Notes under the pieces: generated by a model
Seen by the model: the letters and a program-made list of their open reading frames with translations, nothing else
Told to the model about the DNA's origin: nothing
Database searches by the model: none
In this document: piece after piece, positions 24,740 to 36,574 of the stretch
Position numbering within the stretch: the first letter of the stretch is position 1
How the letters are laid out: every line of letters begins with the position of its first letter
Translations under genes and position numbers: made by a program
Source: Cristatella mucedo
Taxonomy: Eukaryota > Bryozoa > Phylactolaemata > Cristatellidae
Length of the DNA: 64,000 bases
NCBI GenBank assembly: GCA_009760855.2
Contig: WPIO01000047.1
Span: 203,501 to 267,500, forward strand
Reading direction: 5' to 3'

Positions 24740-26060
24740 TTGATCGGAGGTTATCAAAACAACTGTATGCTGATCACGCGCCACCTGAGTGATCCTTTGT
24801 GTATACACAGGAGCTGCTTTTCCCTGCATCTATCCTTCCAGGTATAAGTAATCATCAGTAGCATACCTGTGAGGGTACGTTTTAGGAGAACTGAGAAGTA
24901 TCTCATTGTGCTTAAACCCGATAGCATTGTGAAGGGTCAGGCCTAATTCTACCCGGGAATCGCTACCTTTCAATGCTTTAATTAAAGCCTCCTTAACACG
25001 AACCCTGCGTCAAGTATACTAGTCTTCGGCTGACCAGGCGATATTTTACTTCTGTATTCAAATTCAATCCCCTAAAAACGACGATTTGTTATTCAAAAGC
25101 TTTCGTTTATTTCAGTTACGTTTATTAAACTTCGACTTATGGGATTCATGCAGAAGCCTCAGTGGAGCTTACGACGTTGTCAAAGCCCGTTTTTCAGCAT
25201 TTTTCGCAATTATCTGTCATTTCAGTCTAAGTAATTCAGTGTTTCTGGTGCTGTGAACCCATCAATCGAACTACTAAACCACACCATTTATTGACCGTTG
25301 ACATAGTTGCTGCAAATGTCATCCAATTTCTGATGACAATCTTTTCTCAAGATACGTACACAGTACGCGGTGAATTTCTGCTCCTTCCGTTAATTTTTGC
25401 ATTTAAATAAAATATACACATACGCCAGATGTTTCGAAATCCACGATTAAATGTGCCATGAAATCATCCTGTCAGGAGGTTTATTTTAGAATAACAATGA
25501 TATTGTGCTTGGCTCATTAGAACTAGTGATAAGTGAATAGCTGTTCGTCGGCCCTTATGGATAGTCCTGGATAGTCAATTGAAAATCTCACTAGAATGGG
25601 CAGTACGGCACTTAGTGTAACAAGCTAAACCAGACTGAATTTGTTGAAGCTGCAATCGTACGAAAGTGGAACAAGATACTTGCATGACGTGATTAGATGC
25701 ATTTTCTTCGTACAGGCCAGGTATCGCTAGTAGCTCCACATGAAAAGCAATCATGAACTGAAAGAGGTAATTGTAATATTAATATTTTTTGCCCTACCAC
25801 ATCACCATGTTGGAAAATCGTTTTCTATGACCTGTAGCAGTGAGGACAGCAGAATGAAAACTATTCGGTAACATAACGATTGCTGACAAGCCTATAGTAA
25901 TAAACTGACACTAAAGGCATGGATATATAAATGCGGCTATTAGTAGCATGCAAATTGTTAAAGGCAAAAATCATTTAAACAAAAAAGTTGAACGACTCCA
26001 CAAGTTTTAGATCGAACATGCGCGTTCGGTGCTTCATTTTAAATTTCACTAGGTAAGAGT
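24740..26060 (+). repeat. Module C, copy 1
   Basis: Aligns with 32720-34150: GAGTGATCCTTTGTGT; ATCAGTAGCATACCTGTGAG; GGGATTCATGCAGAAGCCTC; GTAGCATGCAAATTG. It lacks the LINE-A insertion that sits at 32824-33045 in copy 2. No protein-coding frame is conserved across it. Confidence 0.7.
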
Positions 26061-26094
26061 AATTCAAGGCCCGTTTAGGGTGCACAATATTAAC

Positions 26095-28215
26095 TTTGGG
26101 TTTGGAGCAATTGATCCTAGCTAAGGCCAAGTTGAGCTCCTATAAAAATATTGATAAATCACAGATGCACAATCTAAAAATGCTAATGTCGACGATCAAC
26201 CATCTTCTCAACACGTCCAAAATTAGGTCCATACCTTATAATTCTTGTGATGATCTAGCCGATCGCTTTTCTCTCAATTCTTTGCACAGAAGATAGACAA
26301 GATCAAGGAGTCCATCCCTGCGATGACAAGATCCCCCCTAAAATGCTGTTCCCCGTTTCGCGGCTGCTCCGTAATGTCAACATTTAAGCAGGTTCTTAGC
26401 GATCTCGTCCTGAAGTTCATATTCCGATCAAGGAAAACAAAAAGTCCTGTGGACCCTATTCCCACTCTCCTGCGCCCACGTTGCAGTGATCTGCTGCTGC
26501 CATGCATAACTAACATCATTATTAGCATTAGCCACTGGTCATATCCAGCACCTTTCAAAAAAGCAGTAGTTAGGCCACTTCTCAAGAAAGCGATACTAGA
26601 CCAAGAGAACTTTAGCACCTACCACCCAGTCTTTCATCTACAATTCCTATCAAAGACGGTGGAACGGGTCTAGGCAGATCTGCTGAACACACATCTTGAA
26701 ACCTCAAACATTGCTAGTAAGTTACTGTCTAGCTATAGAGCTGATGACTCCACAAAGTCTGCATTGTAAGAGTGTACAACGATCTACTTAGAAATTCGGT
26801 GATAGGTTTATTGTCTCTGCTTGTTTTGCTCCATCTTTTGATAGCTTCTGATACTATCGATCACGAAGTTTGTCTAGAGCGCCTCTCATCTCGCCTGGGC
26901 ATTACTGGAATCGCTCTGCAAAGGTTCGGGTCTTATCTCAGTGGGAGACTGCTGAGTATGGACGTGAATGGACAGACCATCCGAGGTACCTCTGAAATAT
27001 GGAGTATCTCAGGGCTCCGTGCTAGGTTTTGCTCTTTTAACGGTTTATACTCTCCCTCTTGCTGATGTGATTGCCAAGAACAATCTAGGCTTCCACTTCT
27101 ATGCGGATGGCACTCAGTTGTGCCTTTGCTTTGATCCCTGCCAGCCTTGGAGCACCTCGAAGTCTCTCAACTTTATTGCAGCTTGTAATGATGACATTTG
27201 CACATGGATGGCAGCAAATGTTTTAAAACTTAACGATGATAAAACTAACTTACTAGTTATGGGCGATTCCAGTGTGATTCGGAAATTGGAAAGGCTGACG
27301 CTCGAAATTGGCTCTGCCTGCATATCAGCTGCTGGATCAGCTAAAAATATAGGTGTCGTGTTCCAAAGTGACCTCTCGTAAGACGACCACATCAGCTCCG
27401 CAGTCGAATCTTCCTACTTTAAGCTACAAACCATTGCTAAAATTCTAGTTTGTTTAAATAAGAATACCTTGTCTAAGTCTGTCTATGCATTTTGTGACAT
27501 TTGAGACATTTGACATTTGACATTTGACATTTGCAGTTTGTGACATCCCGACTTGACTTATGTAACTCCCTGCTTGTTGGCCTACAGGCATATACAATCA
27601 GCCGATTACAGCTTGTGCAAAACTCTGCTGCTAGGCATGTCTGTCGTGAACGTCGCAGTTGCTGCATCACACCAATTCTAGCCGACCTGCACTGGCCACC
27701 GATAGAGAAACGGATCGACTTCAAATTTGTGTCGTTTATGTCACTTCATTTTTTAAGCTCCGGCCTATTTCTCTGATCCGCTCCCCCACAAGGTCAAGCA
27801 CTGTACCAACTGCTTTTTGAAATACAAAAGTTTACTACTACCTCGTAGAAACCTCAAATTCTTTGGAGACCGTGCATTTAGTGCTTATGCTTCAAAAGCC
27901 TGGAACTCCCTTTCGACCTCGCATCAGAACATCCCCTGACTTAGCCACACTTACGAAGAACATAAAACACGCCTATTTAGGACAACATTTAATAGGTCCC
28001 TGTGATTCGTCCTTCATGTGCTTATGAGTGCGGACACTGTGCGTGTTGCACTAACCACATTTGCATGCTTACCCTGTGCATGTCACCCCTAACCAAGTTG
28101 TTCATGTTGTTTAACAAGCATATTAGTCACGACTTAATCGCGTTTCCTTTGCAGCAAATATATAGCACCTTGGAAGAGATTAGGTTATCTGATGGCGCTT
28201 TATCAGGTGAATCAT
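26095..28215 (+). mobile_element. LINE-B, 5'-truncated sense copy
   Basis: Starts in the endonuclease-RT linker and runs to the tail hairpin and the motif TTATCAGGTGAATCAT. The frame is broken many times (stops near 26295, 26673 and 26768, frameshifts near 26980 and 27500). The RT active site at 27097-27111 reads F-Y-A-D-G, so the second catalytic Asp is lost and the copy is dead. Confidence 0.92.
27487..27548. repeat. ACATTTG short tandem repeat inside LINE-B RT
   Basis: Five near-perfect 7-8-bp units (GACATTTG) interrupt the RT sequence where other copies read straight through CCATGCATTCGTGACATC-type sequence. This is a local replication-slippage expansion after insertion. Confidence 0.85.
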
Positions 28216-28379
28216 CATGATTGTTATTTTTGTCATAGGAACTAAATGAATAGTATCCACGGGATGTAAAGTTCTTTGCTAGCTGCTTCTGAAAGGTGCT
28301 CAGGCAAAGCCGAACCTCTAGTAATCTACCAATAATCTCTGAACGATACGAAGAGCTCAAGGCCTGAACACCAAAGCCT

Positions 28380-29750
28380 AAAGAGAAGAGAGGAAGTAGC
28401 TCGAACCAATAAATTTAAATTTAGAATAAATTATGCATCGTGTGTGGAGCTATAAATGCGATCGAAATCAATATTGAAGATGTCATTGCTTCCTCTGTCA
28501 AAATGCTCTACGGTAAGCTTGGGCACTCCTTACGGAGATCTGAAAGAGTGGGGGTTTACTGTGGCAGTGACATGGCGAGCAGCAGATCAGTCACCCTGAA
28601 TACTTTATATAATGTGTTAAACAGGAGTGGATTACAGGTTAGGATTTACGGCAAGCATGGGAGCGATCTCGGCAGATCGACGATCCCACAACCGTTGCAT
28701 GTAGTTTCACTGTGCACATTATTTTGGGCAGCCTCGTATATTGATAGCTATTTATCAGTGAATTAGCGCTCACGTAGATCATGTAATGCATGATGCTGTA
28801 AAAAAGCTATGCCACAATACCACCTGTTATTCAGCCCACAGTCAGCGGATGGCAGATGTCGTTATGATTTCTATGCTACGCTTCAACCATATTGGGTTTA
28901 TCTAAGCGTCTCGAACTCTTTAAAAACTGTTTTGGCTAATATGGTAGAACGCCGAAACTATTTAATTGTCAAGTCGGGCTTAGTGCTTTAACAAGCCAAG
29001 ATGCGAAGTTAAGCTAATAGAAACAATAATAGATCTCAGCGAATCGGTAGATGCTTTCTTCGGTTTTAAGTGTAATAGAATCATATGGGAACATATAAGG
29101 GTTTGGTAGTGATTTTAACGCATTTATATTCGACTTAAACGCAGTGGAAGAGAATGAGAGACCAAGCATTTTCATAAAGAGATTCCATTCACGTAATGAG
29201 GTGCAACGTGTGTCCCCTTGAGTACAATGGACTGCCCTCGGTACCATCATGCATTATAATAGGTAAACAATATCTTGGTCTGCAACCATTTTATAGCCTA
29301 TCGAGAATTAGAATATACTGCCAACGAAGCTTTATGAAATTGCATAATCAAAGCTACCACGACAGCTTGCTAACAGGAACTTACAAATCTTCCGTCTTAA
29401 TTTGCATTCGTGTTTCGTGAACCGGCAGAGATGAAACTCGAAATATACCACATACATCTTCAGGAGGCTGATTGGCTGCAATCTGAGTGTAGCCTTAAAT
29501 TAAAGATTAGCTGGTTAAATAGTGGGTTTCAAGAATAGCCGTGGTATCGCTAAAAATATTTATATTTTAGACTGACTTTATTGTTCGGCAAGGAATGAGT
29601 TACACAGTAAGCTTCGAATGAACGCTTGGCAAGCAAGTACATTTCCTTATTTAGTAAAATCAGTGCGAGTTTTGAGCCCAACTACAATATTGCTAATCAC
29701 TTTAGCTAAAGCGATAAGAGGCACTCTTGTTGTTTCTCGGGATCTCTCAC
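28380..29750 (+). repeat. Module D, copy 1
   Basis: Aligns with 34790-36400 and 38810-42360: GAAGAGCTCAAGGCCTGA; AGCAGATCAGTCACC; GATC.CACAACC...ATGTAGTTT; CCGTCTTAATTTGCATT; CTAATCACTTTAGC. Short open frames within it are not conserved among the three copies, so I do not call a gene. Confidence 0.75.
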
Positions 29751-29789
29751 CTGCCTGACCCAGTGGTAACAGCCTGTACCCTTAGTTGG

Positions 29790-30052
29790 GGTCATAATAA
29801 TAATAATAATAATATTATTGCACTTGATAACGAGCCCTCAAAGAACTTAATTTCTTTCTAGGCGCTTTACATTTGCTGCAAAGTGATATGCAATCGAATA
29901 GTAAGTAAGATCATGCTTGAAAAACAAACAAAATGAATAATATGGTTAGGGGTGACATGCACAGGGTCAGCATGCAAATGTGGTTAGTGGCAGCATGCAC
30001 AGTGTCAGCACGCATAAGCACATCAAGGACGAATCACAGGGACCTACTAAAT
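29790..30052 (-). mobile_element. LINE-B 3' end, short young antisense insertion
   Basis: About 260 bp nearly identical to 20345-20605, including the (ATA)n tail, hairpin and 3' UTR, cut off just inside the end of the coding region. Such near-identity implies recent activity of LINE-B. Confidence 0.9.
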
Positions 30053-30054
30053 AA

Positions 30055-31640
30055 AACTACTTCCCTGCACAATATTTTCAGTTTGCTTACGAACATGGAA
30101 TATAAATATACTAATTCGATGCTGTATTTGCAATTACATGCATGTGTAATGCGGTTCAATGAATCGTTCCTTCTAGTCATCACTTTAACGAAAGAAGAAA
30201 GCAGGAGCTTGCAAATGCTAGCCAATTATTCAGTTAAAACGATCACGATAGATAAGCCTAGCTTGATAGTTTCGTGCCAACTTTAGCATACGATTGCTTA
30301 TGCATGACACTCCCTGGCATCGCTGTATGGAGCTCATCGTGCGATTCCTAATGCCATATAATTGGCTGAATTTTAACTGTTTACCTTATTCGAAGCAAGC
30401 CCAAATTTTGCCACTGCTACGATCGGTCCCATTAACAGAGTGCAATATCAGGCGATGTATTCTTCACAGGCTGAGGACAAAAAACTACGTTAATTTCCAT
30501 ACCGTGAAACAATTAGTTGCGGCTGCATCAAAATTTTGCGGTACGGCAAATATTTAAAGTTTAAAACTTGTAAATACAAGGCTGCATGGTGAAAAACACT
30601 AAACGATCACCTAGTGTAATACCACGGTCTTTGAAGTCTCGGCAGTATGACGACGTTAGGAAGGGGTTCGTGCAGATGGCGATCTCAACTTATCAAAACC
30701 ACAATTCCTAGAAATCCCTTCTTGTGTAACACTGTCTGCATCTGAGCTCTTGGATATCGTTTTACAAGACTGTAAGACCCATGCCTTCTAAACGTTTTGA
30801 TAGGTCTTACATTGACTTGTACTCAATTAGTTTTGGTAATGTCAGGTTTCGCAAGAGGCCTAGTCTGAATAGGCTGTTATGTTACAGTTGCCAGAAATAG
30901 CATTTAAATTATTGACTCTTATGCTGCAATTTACTTTCTACCATCTTGAAAGGCCACTGATAGAAAGGTTGTATCGAACGACCATCCGCAAGACAGCTAG
31001 TCGCGTTTCAGTCTATGCTGCAACGGGTTGGGAGGTCTATAGTGAGCTATAGCAAGTCGGCATTGTAAGGGGATTCTCTAGAACGGCCGTTATAGGTAAT
31101 GATACCGCGATTGTTATGAATTTAAGCAAGTATTAGCAATCACTCATTCCGATTTTAGGGCGATTTTGGTTTATTAGCACGCTTTCTTTCAGAGTTAAAA
31201 TGAGGGCTCGAATCGCTACCCAAACTGTTGGTCCATATCCATCATTATACTGCCATTTTTGCCTCTGTGTAAGCCGGAATAAAATATTGAACAAGCATCG
31301 TAACTACTTTGCAAAACCTTTCTTGAGAATTCAGTTTCCAGAGGCTGTGTTCTGGATATGAGTATAGTTTTGAACAACTGATTCAGAATGAGTGGCTGCC
31401 GATAAATACGTTACTCAAGTGCGAGGTAAGAATAGAGTGAGACTATGCCTCTTCCTGATTTCTCAAAATTCCGTGGCCTAAGGCAGCCAAATATACGTAC
31501 AATACGGTGCTTGCAGTACTGTACGCATGATTAATTTATCTTTAGAGTGCCAGGCACTCCAAATCATCTATATCAATGTGACTACCAAGCCTAAAAAAGG
31601 TAGCCCTGTTAGAGTGCATTTCACGTCCATAATTTACAAG
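30055..31640. other. Unassigned; right part is inverted duplicate flank
   Basis: From about 31150 to 31640 the reverse complement resembles 14900-15220 (ACTGCAAGCA, then TTTTGAGAAAT). The rest is unassigned; frames at 29933-30286 and 30294-30557 show no known domain. Confidence 0.4.
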
Positions 31641-31776
31641 TGATTTGCGTAGGTTTCTTGTCCACTTAAAAGCTTTTCTAACTTAATCTTTAGCAATTCA
31701 GATCTGGTAGAAGCATTGCTAAATGTCCTAATGCAATTCAACCATAGATTGAAATCAGCTCCACATAACTCAAGGT

Positions 31777-31782
31777 TTTATT
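31777..31782 (-). terminator. Poly(A) signal of secreted-peptide copy 2
   Basis: AATAAA on the minus strand, 60 bp after the stop of exon 3, in the context AAATAAAACCTTGAG that is shared with copy 1. Confidence 0.6.
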
Positions 31783-31842
31783 TCCGTCAGTCTAAGCCAT
31801 TTGGCATACATTCCGTCATCAAACTATACGGATCCACTGATT

Positions 31843-32337
31843 TCAACCGCGTGCGACATTATGTGCTACTTCACCAACAACGTGAGCGGCTCCACCAACC
31901 AAGTGTGCTGCTCCTTGCACAAGCGTTGCACCTCCTTGAATAGCTGCTCCAATCAGTTGGACCGCTAATGAAGCTTAAGGGCTTCGAGGAAGAATCTTTT
32001 GGACTCTTGATACTCTACAATATTTCATTATTGTTTTCATTTTGACTCAGAGTGATTCGTCAAAGTCGACAATAATGAAGTGGATAGTAATTGGGAAAGA
32101 TTTACTTCCAAAGGCTTGAGTCAGTTCTTCAAGAGCTTCGCTGCTAACCTGGACATCCTGTCTTGATTCCTGACAACATATTATCCAAAGCGTATCGTAA
32201 CTATCTAGTCAAAGCCAAACGGTCGCAAAAAATAAACCCGGAAAATCTATGCAACTCTTTCCGATAACCCAACTTATTTCAGCCGCAGAAGTTCCAGACA
32301 CAACGGTCACGAAGATTGTTATAGCTACTAGCTTAAT
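31843..32337 (-). pseudogene. Small secreted-peptide gene, copy 2 (inverted, broken)
   Basis: Exon 1 (32337-32269) encodes a signal peptide with the same frame as copy 1 (K-L-V-A-I-T-I-F-V-T-V-V-S-G) and A-A-E-I-S-W at its end. Exon 2 (32169-32106) is 64 nt as in copy 1, with acceptor GTTGTCAG and donor GGAA/GTAAAT, and encodes the same acidic segment. Exon 3 (32014-31843) is 172 nt against 170 in copy 1. Defects: start codon ATT instead of ATG, a weak donor (GTTATC) after exon 1, and a net 2-bp insertion in exon 3 that shifts the frame. Orientation is opposite to copies 1 and 3. Confidence 0.6.
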
Positions 32338-32719
32338 GGATTCTAAAATGAACAGCAGAGGTGTGAGCCGAAAGTTCTTAACGATTGAGAGTCGGCCATA
32401 CATTTAATGACACATGAAAAACACTAGAATTATTAGGGGGATTTATCGGCCGTACATAACTGATTGTAAAATGTGAGCACTGACATTACATTGAAACATA
32501 GGTTAAAATTAGCAACTGATGGCTCACAAAATAAGAACAAGCCTTTTGACGACTAAGAGGAACTCATAACCTTTGTAGTGGTATATACCTTGTAACTATC
32601 TGACATTATGTCGTGATGGTCTGGAACTGATAAAGATATCTTAAACTTGAAATGAGATAGTGCTGCTAGGGTGATACAATAGCTGGTACAAGAACCGTGA
32701 TACATGATCGTGTCTGATC

Positions 32720-34150
32720 AGAGACACTCATAATATCTGTAGGCATATCAAGCTCCACCAGAGTGATCGTCTGTGCATCGACTGCAGCTGTTTCACGATT
32801 GTATCTATTCTTTCAGGTATGAATATGTGATGTAATGTAATGTATCTCCGTCAGTAACTCCACAAAGTCATAAAGACCATGTGGGCGTTACGCAGGAGAG
32901 TTTTGTATAGCGCACTCACAGCCTAAGCGGCTTTCGGTACGCATTCGGTAGCCAACAGACTTCGTCTCACGCAACAAAGAGAAAGTGGGAAGCATAGCAG
33001 AGTTAGGAGAGCAGTTGAGGTAGTGAGTAGCATAGAAGTAATAGTCATCACTAGCATACCTGTGAGTATAGGAATTGAGAATACTGAGAAATATCTCAAC
33101 GTTCTTCAACACGGTAGCAGTTCAATGGGTGAGGAAAAACTCTTCATGGAAGTTGCTACCTTCCGGTGCAGGCATTGCAACTCTCTTTAAATTAAGGCTT
33201 AGTCAGGCATGCGGGCGTTGTGAAGCCCAGGCGTTGTTTTAGTTCTTCCATCAATCCACTGTTCTACCAATTGCAATGTCTTCGTCACCATTTCGTTTCC
33301 TTCAGCATTGTTTAATAAACTTTAACTCATGGGATTCATAAAGACGCATCAATAGAGGTAACGATTTGCCAAATGCCTGTTTTATCAGCTTTTTTTTATC
33401 CAGTATCTACCATTCCACTCTAAGAAACCTAGCATGACCGGTGTCGTGAATGCATTCAGAAAACTCCTAAGCCCGACTCTTTAGTGACTAATGAACATTT
33501 CCAGCTACTGTCACACGACCTCTGATCATGGACTTTTGTTACCAAGGTATTGTCCACATGGTTAGCTCTCAAGGGCAAGATTTAGTTAATCCCAAATAGG
33601 AAATAAGTCCATACACCCGTCGTTAAAAAGACCACGATTTTACGTGTCGCTAAACGATCCTTTTGTGAGTAGCATATCAGGTTCACAATACATTTTCGTT
33701 AAGTCCAGCAGTGCTTGAAATAACGGAATAGTTCTCTGTCAGCTTTTTAGCCTGGTGCAAGATCATCGGAAGTAAGTCTTATTAATACGGGCAGTATCGT
33801 TCCTCGCCAAGAAAGATAGCAAGGCTCAATTTTTGGAGAGTTTAATACTAGAAAGCACACCAAGTCACTTGCAGCACCCTATTACACAGGTAATCCTTGT
33901 AAAGACAAAACGCATATTGCTTACAGCTCGGCACGATACGCATTCCCTAACGGAAATATGTAACAGAAAAAGTAATTATGAAAATTTTGCATCGTGCCGT
34001 CATAACTATTAGTGTAATACTGTAGGATAAATAATGGGTAATGTTCACAATGTCGGCAAGATTAGCGTATTTAAGGAGACGTGCAAAGCATGACAATGTC
34101 AATGCTGCTGGTGGTAGCATGCAAATTGCCAGAGACCATTATCATGGAAA
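32720..34150 (+). repeat. Module C, copy 2
   Basis: Aligned with 24740-26060 (see that entry). LINE-A is inserted at 32824-33045 in this copy only. Followed directly by the SINE-A cluster. Confidence 0.7.
32824..33045 (-). mobile_element. LINE-A 3' end, antisense insertion
   Basis: Begins with the tail TGTAATGTAATGTATCTCCG (reverse complement of ATTAC units) and runs through GTTTTGTATAGCGCACTCA to the end of the coding region, about 220 bp. Module C copy 1 shows the uninterrupted site (GTATAAGTAATCATCAGTAG), which proves insertion. Confidence 0.9.
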
Positions 34151-34249
34151 GATCAAACGATAATAACCCATCCACTGCTGTAATAACCATGAGTGTTGCA
34201 AGTTTCTTTGAAAATGCCGTTGATTTTGGGACGTCAAGACCAGAGCAAA

Positions 34250-34332
34250 TAGCTAATTTGGTTTGGTCTAGTGGTTAAGGTGCTCGCCCCGACCGAGGTC
34301 TGACTGAGGTCGTGGGCTCGAGCCCCGAAGCC

Positions 34333-34374
<42 letters not shown>

Positions 34375-34500
34375 TCACTTGATAAAGCGCCCTCAGAGAA
34401 CTTAATCTCTCTCTAGGCGATTGTTTGTGAAGCGCCTAAATAGAGATTAAGTTCTCTTGGGGCGCTATATAAATGAATTATTATTTATTTATATAATTTC
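34250..34500 (+). mobile_element. SINE-A, sense, with a nested LINE-B tail
   Basis: The tRNA-like head has a perfect box A (TGGTCTAGTGG) near 34264 and box B-like GGGCTCGAGCCC near 34314. After GAAGCC the SINE is split by about 100 bp of antisense LINE-B tail (34334-34430, starting with (ATA)n). The SINE tail then resumes at TGTGAAGCGCCTAAATAGAG. The two opposed tails make an inverted repeat. Confidence 0.85.
34334..34430 (-). mobile_element. Very short LINE-B tail insertion inside SINE-A
   Basis: An (AAT)n run of about 36 bp, then GATAAAGCGCCCTCAGAGAA and CTTAATCTCTCTCTAGGCG. Only the last about 60 bp of the element was copied: an extreme 5' truncation. Confidence 0.8.
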
Positions 34501-34624
34501 TAGTTCATTTTCCATTGTAAATTTTTACCTTCATCAACAGCATGAGAATTAAAGAGCGGGCATCCATATTATTTAGACTTATGATATGGTGACTAGTTAC
34601 AATTCACTGGCGAAGCAGAACTGC

Positions 34625-34785
34625 CAATAATGATTCGGTCCAGTGGTTAAGGTGCTAGCCCCAACCAAGGTATGGCTTAGGTCGTGGGCTCGAGCCTGGA
34701 GGCATATGTGAAGCCCCTCAATAGAGATTAGGTTCTCTTGGGACGCTGTACATATTAATTATATGTTATATAAATAATAATCTCA
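34625..34785 (+). mobile_element. SINE-A, sense, second copy
   Basis: GTCCAGTGGTTAAGGTGCT (box A), GTCGTGGGCTCGAGCC (box B), GTGAAGCCCCTCAATAGAG and GGTTCTCTTGGGACGCTG (tail hairpin), in an order identical to the other copies. Confidence 0.85.
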
Positions 34786-35460
34786 GAACGATTCGAAGAG
34801 CTCAAGGCCTGACAAGCAAAAAATGAAGTCATAGAAATCCAAAACTTGGAGCAAGTTGATTGTATTCATACTCCATTTTTATTAGGCAGAGTATGTAGAG
34901 CTATGAATATGATTTAAACCAAGGTAAAATCTCACATCGCTTCCATAGTTGAATTAGACGTTCCAGATGGAGATCTGAAATAGTGGTGATTCACTGTGGC
35001 TCAGACAAGGGTAGCAGCAGATCAGTCACCTTTCATTCATGCACGATAAGATATACAAAAGTCAATCGTTTGCTCAGATTCACTGTGAAGGCGGGATCAA
35101 TCTATGTCATTTAACGATCTCACAACCAATGGATGTCGTTTTACTATGGCACTCTATTGTAAGCCGCCGCTGATTTTGGCAATCATTTATCAGTGGATCT
35201 TTCAAAACAATCGACGTATAGATTTTCGTTGAGTAGAGTTGCACGGCCAATGCACCTGACAATGAGCTCAAACGGCGATATCTACATAAATCCGGGTGAT
35301 TACTATTCTCTATTTAAATCACAAGGGATCAATTGAAGCTTGTTGAACTAAGTGAACAATTTTGTTGGATAATATACTACAGCACAGACTTTATGCTATT
35401 GTCAAGACGGACTCACTTTTCTAATAAGACAGGCTGTGAAAATGAATAAATAGGAATACC

Positions 35461-35522
<62 letters not shown>
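35461..35522. repeat. (TA)n(TG)n compound microsatellite
   Basis: About 12 TA units then about 18 TG units, directly at the AT-rich end of the antisense SINE-A. It has probably grown from the SINE tail. Confidence 0.95.
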
Positions 35523-35525
<3 letters not shown>

Positions 35526-35665
35526 AATTCATTTGTATAGCGCCCAAGAGAAGTTACTCTCCATTCAGGCACTTCACATAAGCCTCGGAGCTCAAGCCCA
35601 CGACCTCTGCCAGACCTTAGTCGGAGTGAGCACCTTAACTGCTGGACCAAACCAGCTCGGCGAAA
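35523..35665 (-). mobile_element. SINE-A, antisense
   Basis: Tail ATTCATTTGTATAGCGCCC, hairpin, GAGCTCAAGCCCACGACC (box B side) and CCTTAACTGCTGGACCAAAC (box A side). Confidence 0.85.
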
Positions 35666-36574
35666 TACTACATCATACGGAACCGGGGGATTATTTCTTC
35701 TGCTTTTAGGTTTCAGGCAATAAGCTAATACAATCAGTGCGCTTGTCGTGATTTTAGGCATCTAACTGCAATTTAAACACAGGATGAGTGTAATAGCAGA
35801 TCGAGGACTCTCTTGAAAGGGTTTAGTGTGCCTACTGAGGTTAACGGGTGTCAACTGGCATGCTAGGCAGCTCATACCACTAACAATTTGCTACACAATT
35901 TAAACAATATCTAAGCCAGCTCATAGTTCGTAGCAAATAAAGGCATCAAGGAGACTTACGTACCAAATCTTTATAGAACTATTTCAAAAGCACTGCAACC
36001 AGGATAGCTGTAAAGCTAGAACCAACCCATTCTCCGTCTTAATTTGCATTTGCTTCTCGTTAACTGGATACTACAAAAAATGAAATATACCACATGTAGC
36101 TTTAGTAGGAGACCCGTTGCAGGCGGGGGTAGCCATAGATTAAAGAGTGGTTGGTGAAACGGTGGCATTTCAGGACCGACATGGTATTGCTTGAGAAACT
36201 TTTACATTTTAATATGACTAAAATGTATGGAAACATCTGGGTTACACGGTAACCCACGACTTCAAGCTACACAAGTTAGTACATTTACTTATTTAGTAAG
36301 ACCTGTGCCTGCTTCAAGCCTAACTACACTCTTGCTAATCACTTTAGCTTAAGCAGAAAACACGTACTTTGTGTGCTGGACAAGATCTGTCACGCGCCTG
36401 GGCTTTCAGTACAACTCATTTCCCTTCGTGGGCATCCTTAACCAGATTTTCTGCAATGGATTTTGAGGTTCCTCTCGACTATGAATTAAAGACTGATAAC
36501 TGTAGTGCTGTCTTTGCAAATGAATGAGAGTGCACTGCTGACCAAATATTTAATACTAATCTTTATGACCGTAA

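Larger units (their letters stand above)
34790..36400 (+). repeat. Module D, copy 2
   Basis: Aligns with module D copy 1 in order from GAAGAGCTCAAGGCCTGACA to GCTAATCACTTTAGC. It is interrupted by the (TA)n(GT)n tract and a SINE-A at 35461-35665. Confidence 0.75.

Noticed and set aside
34255-34320. tRNA gene with box A and box B
   Set aside because: The tRNA-like sequence repeats with a fixed 3' extension and the LINE-like tail in at least six places, so it is the head of a SINE and not a functional tRNA gene.
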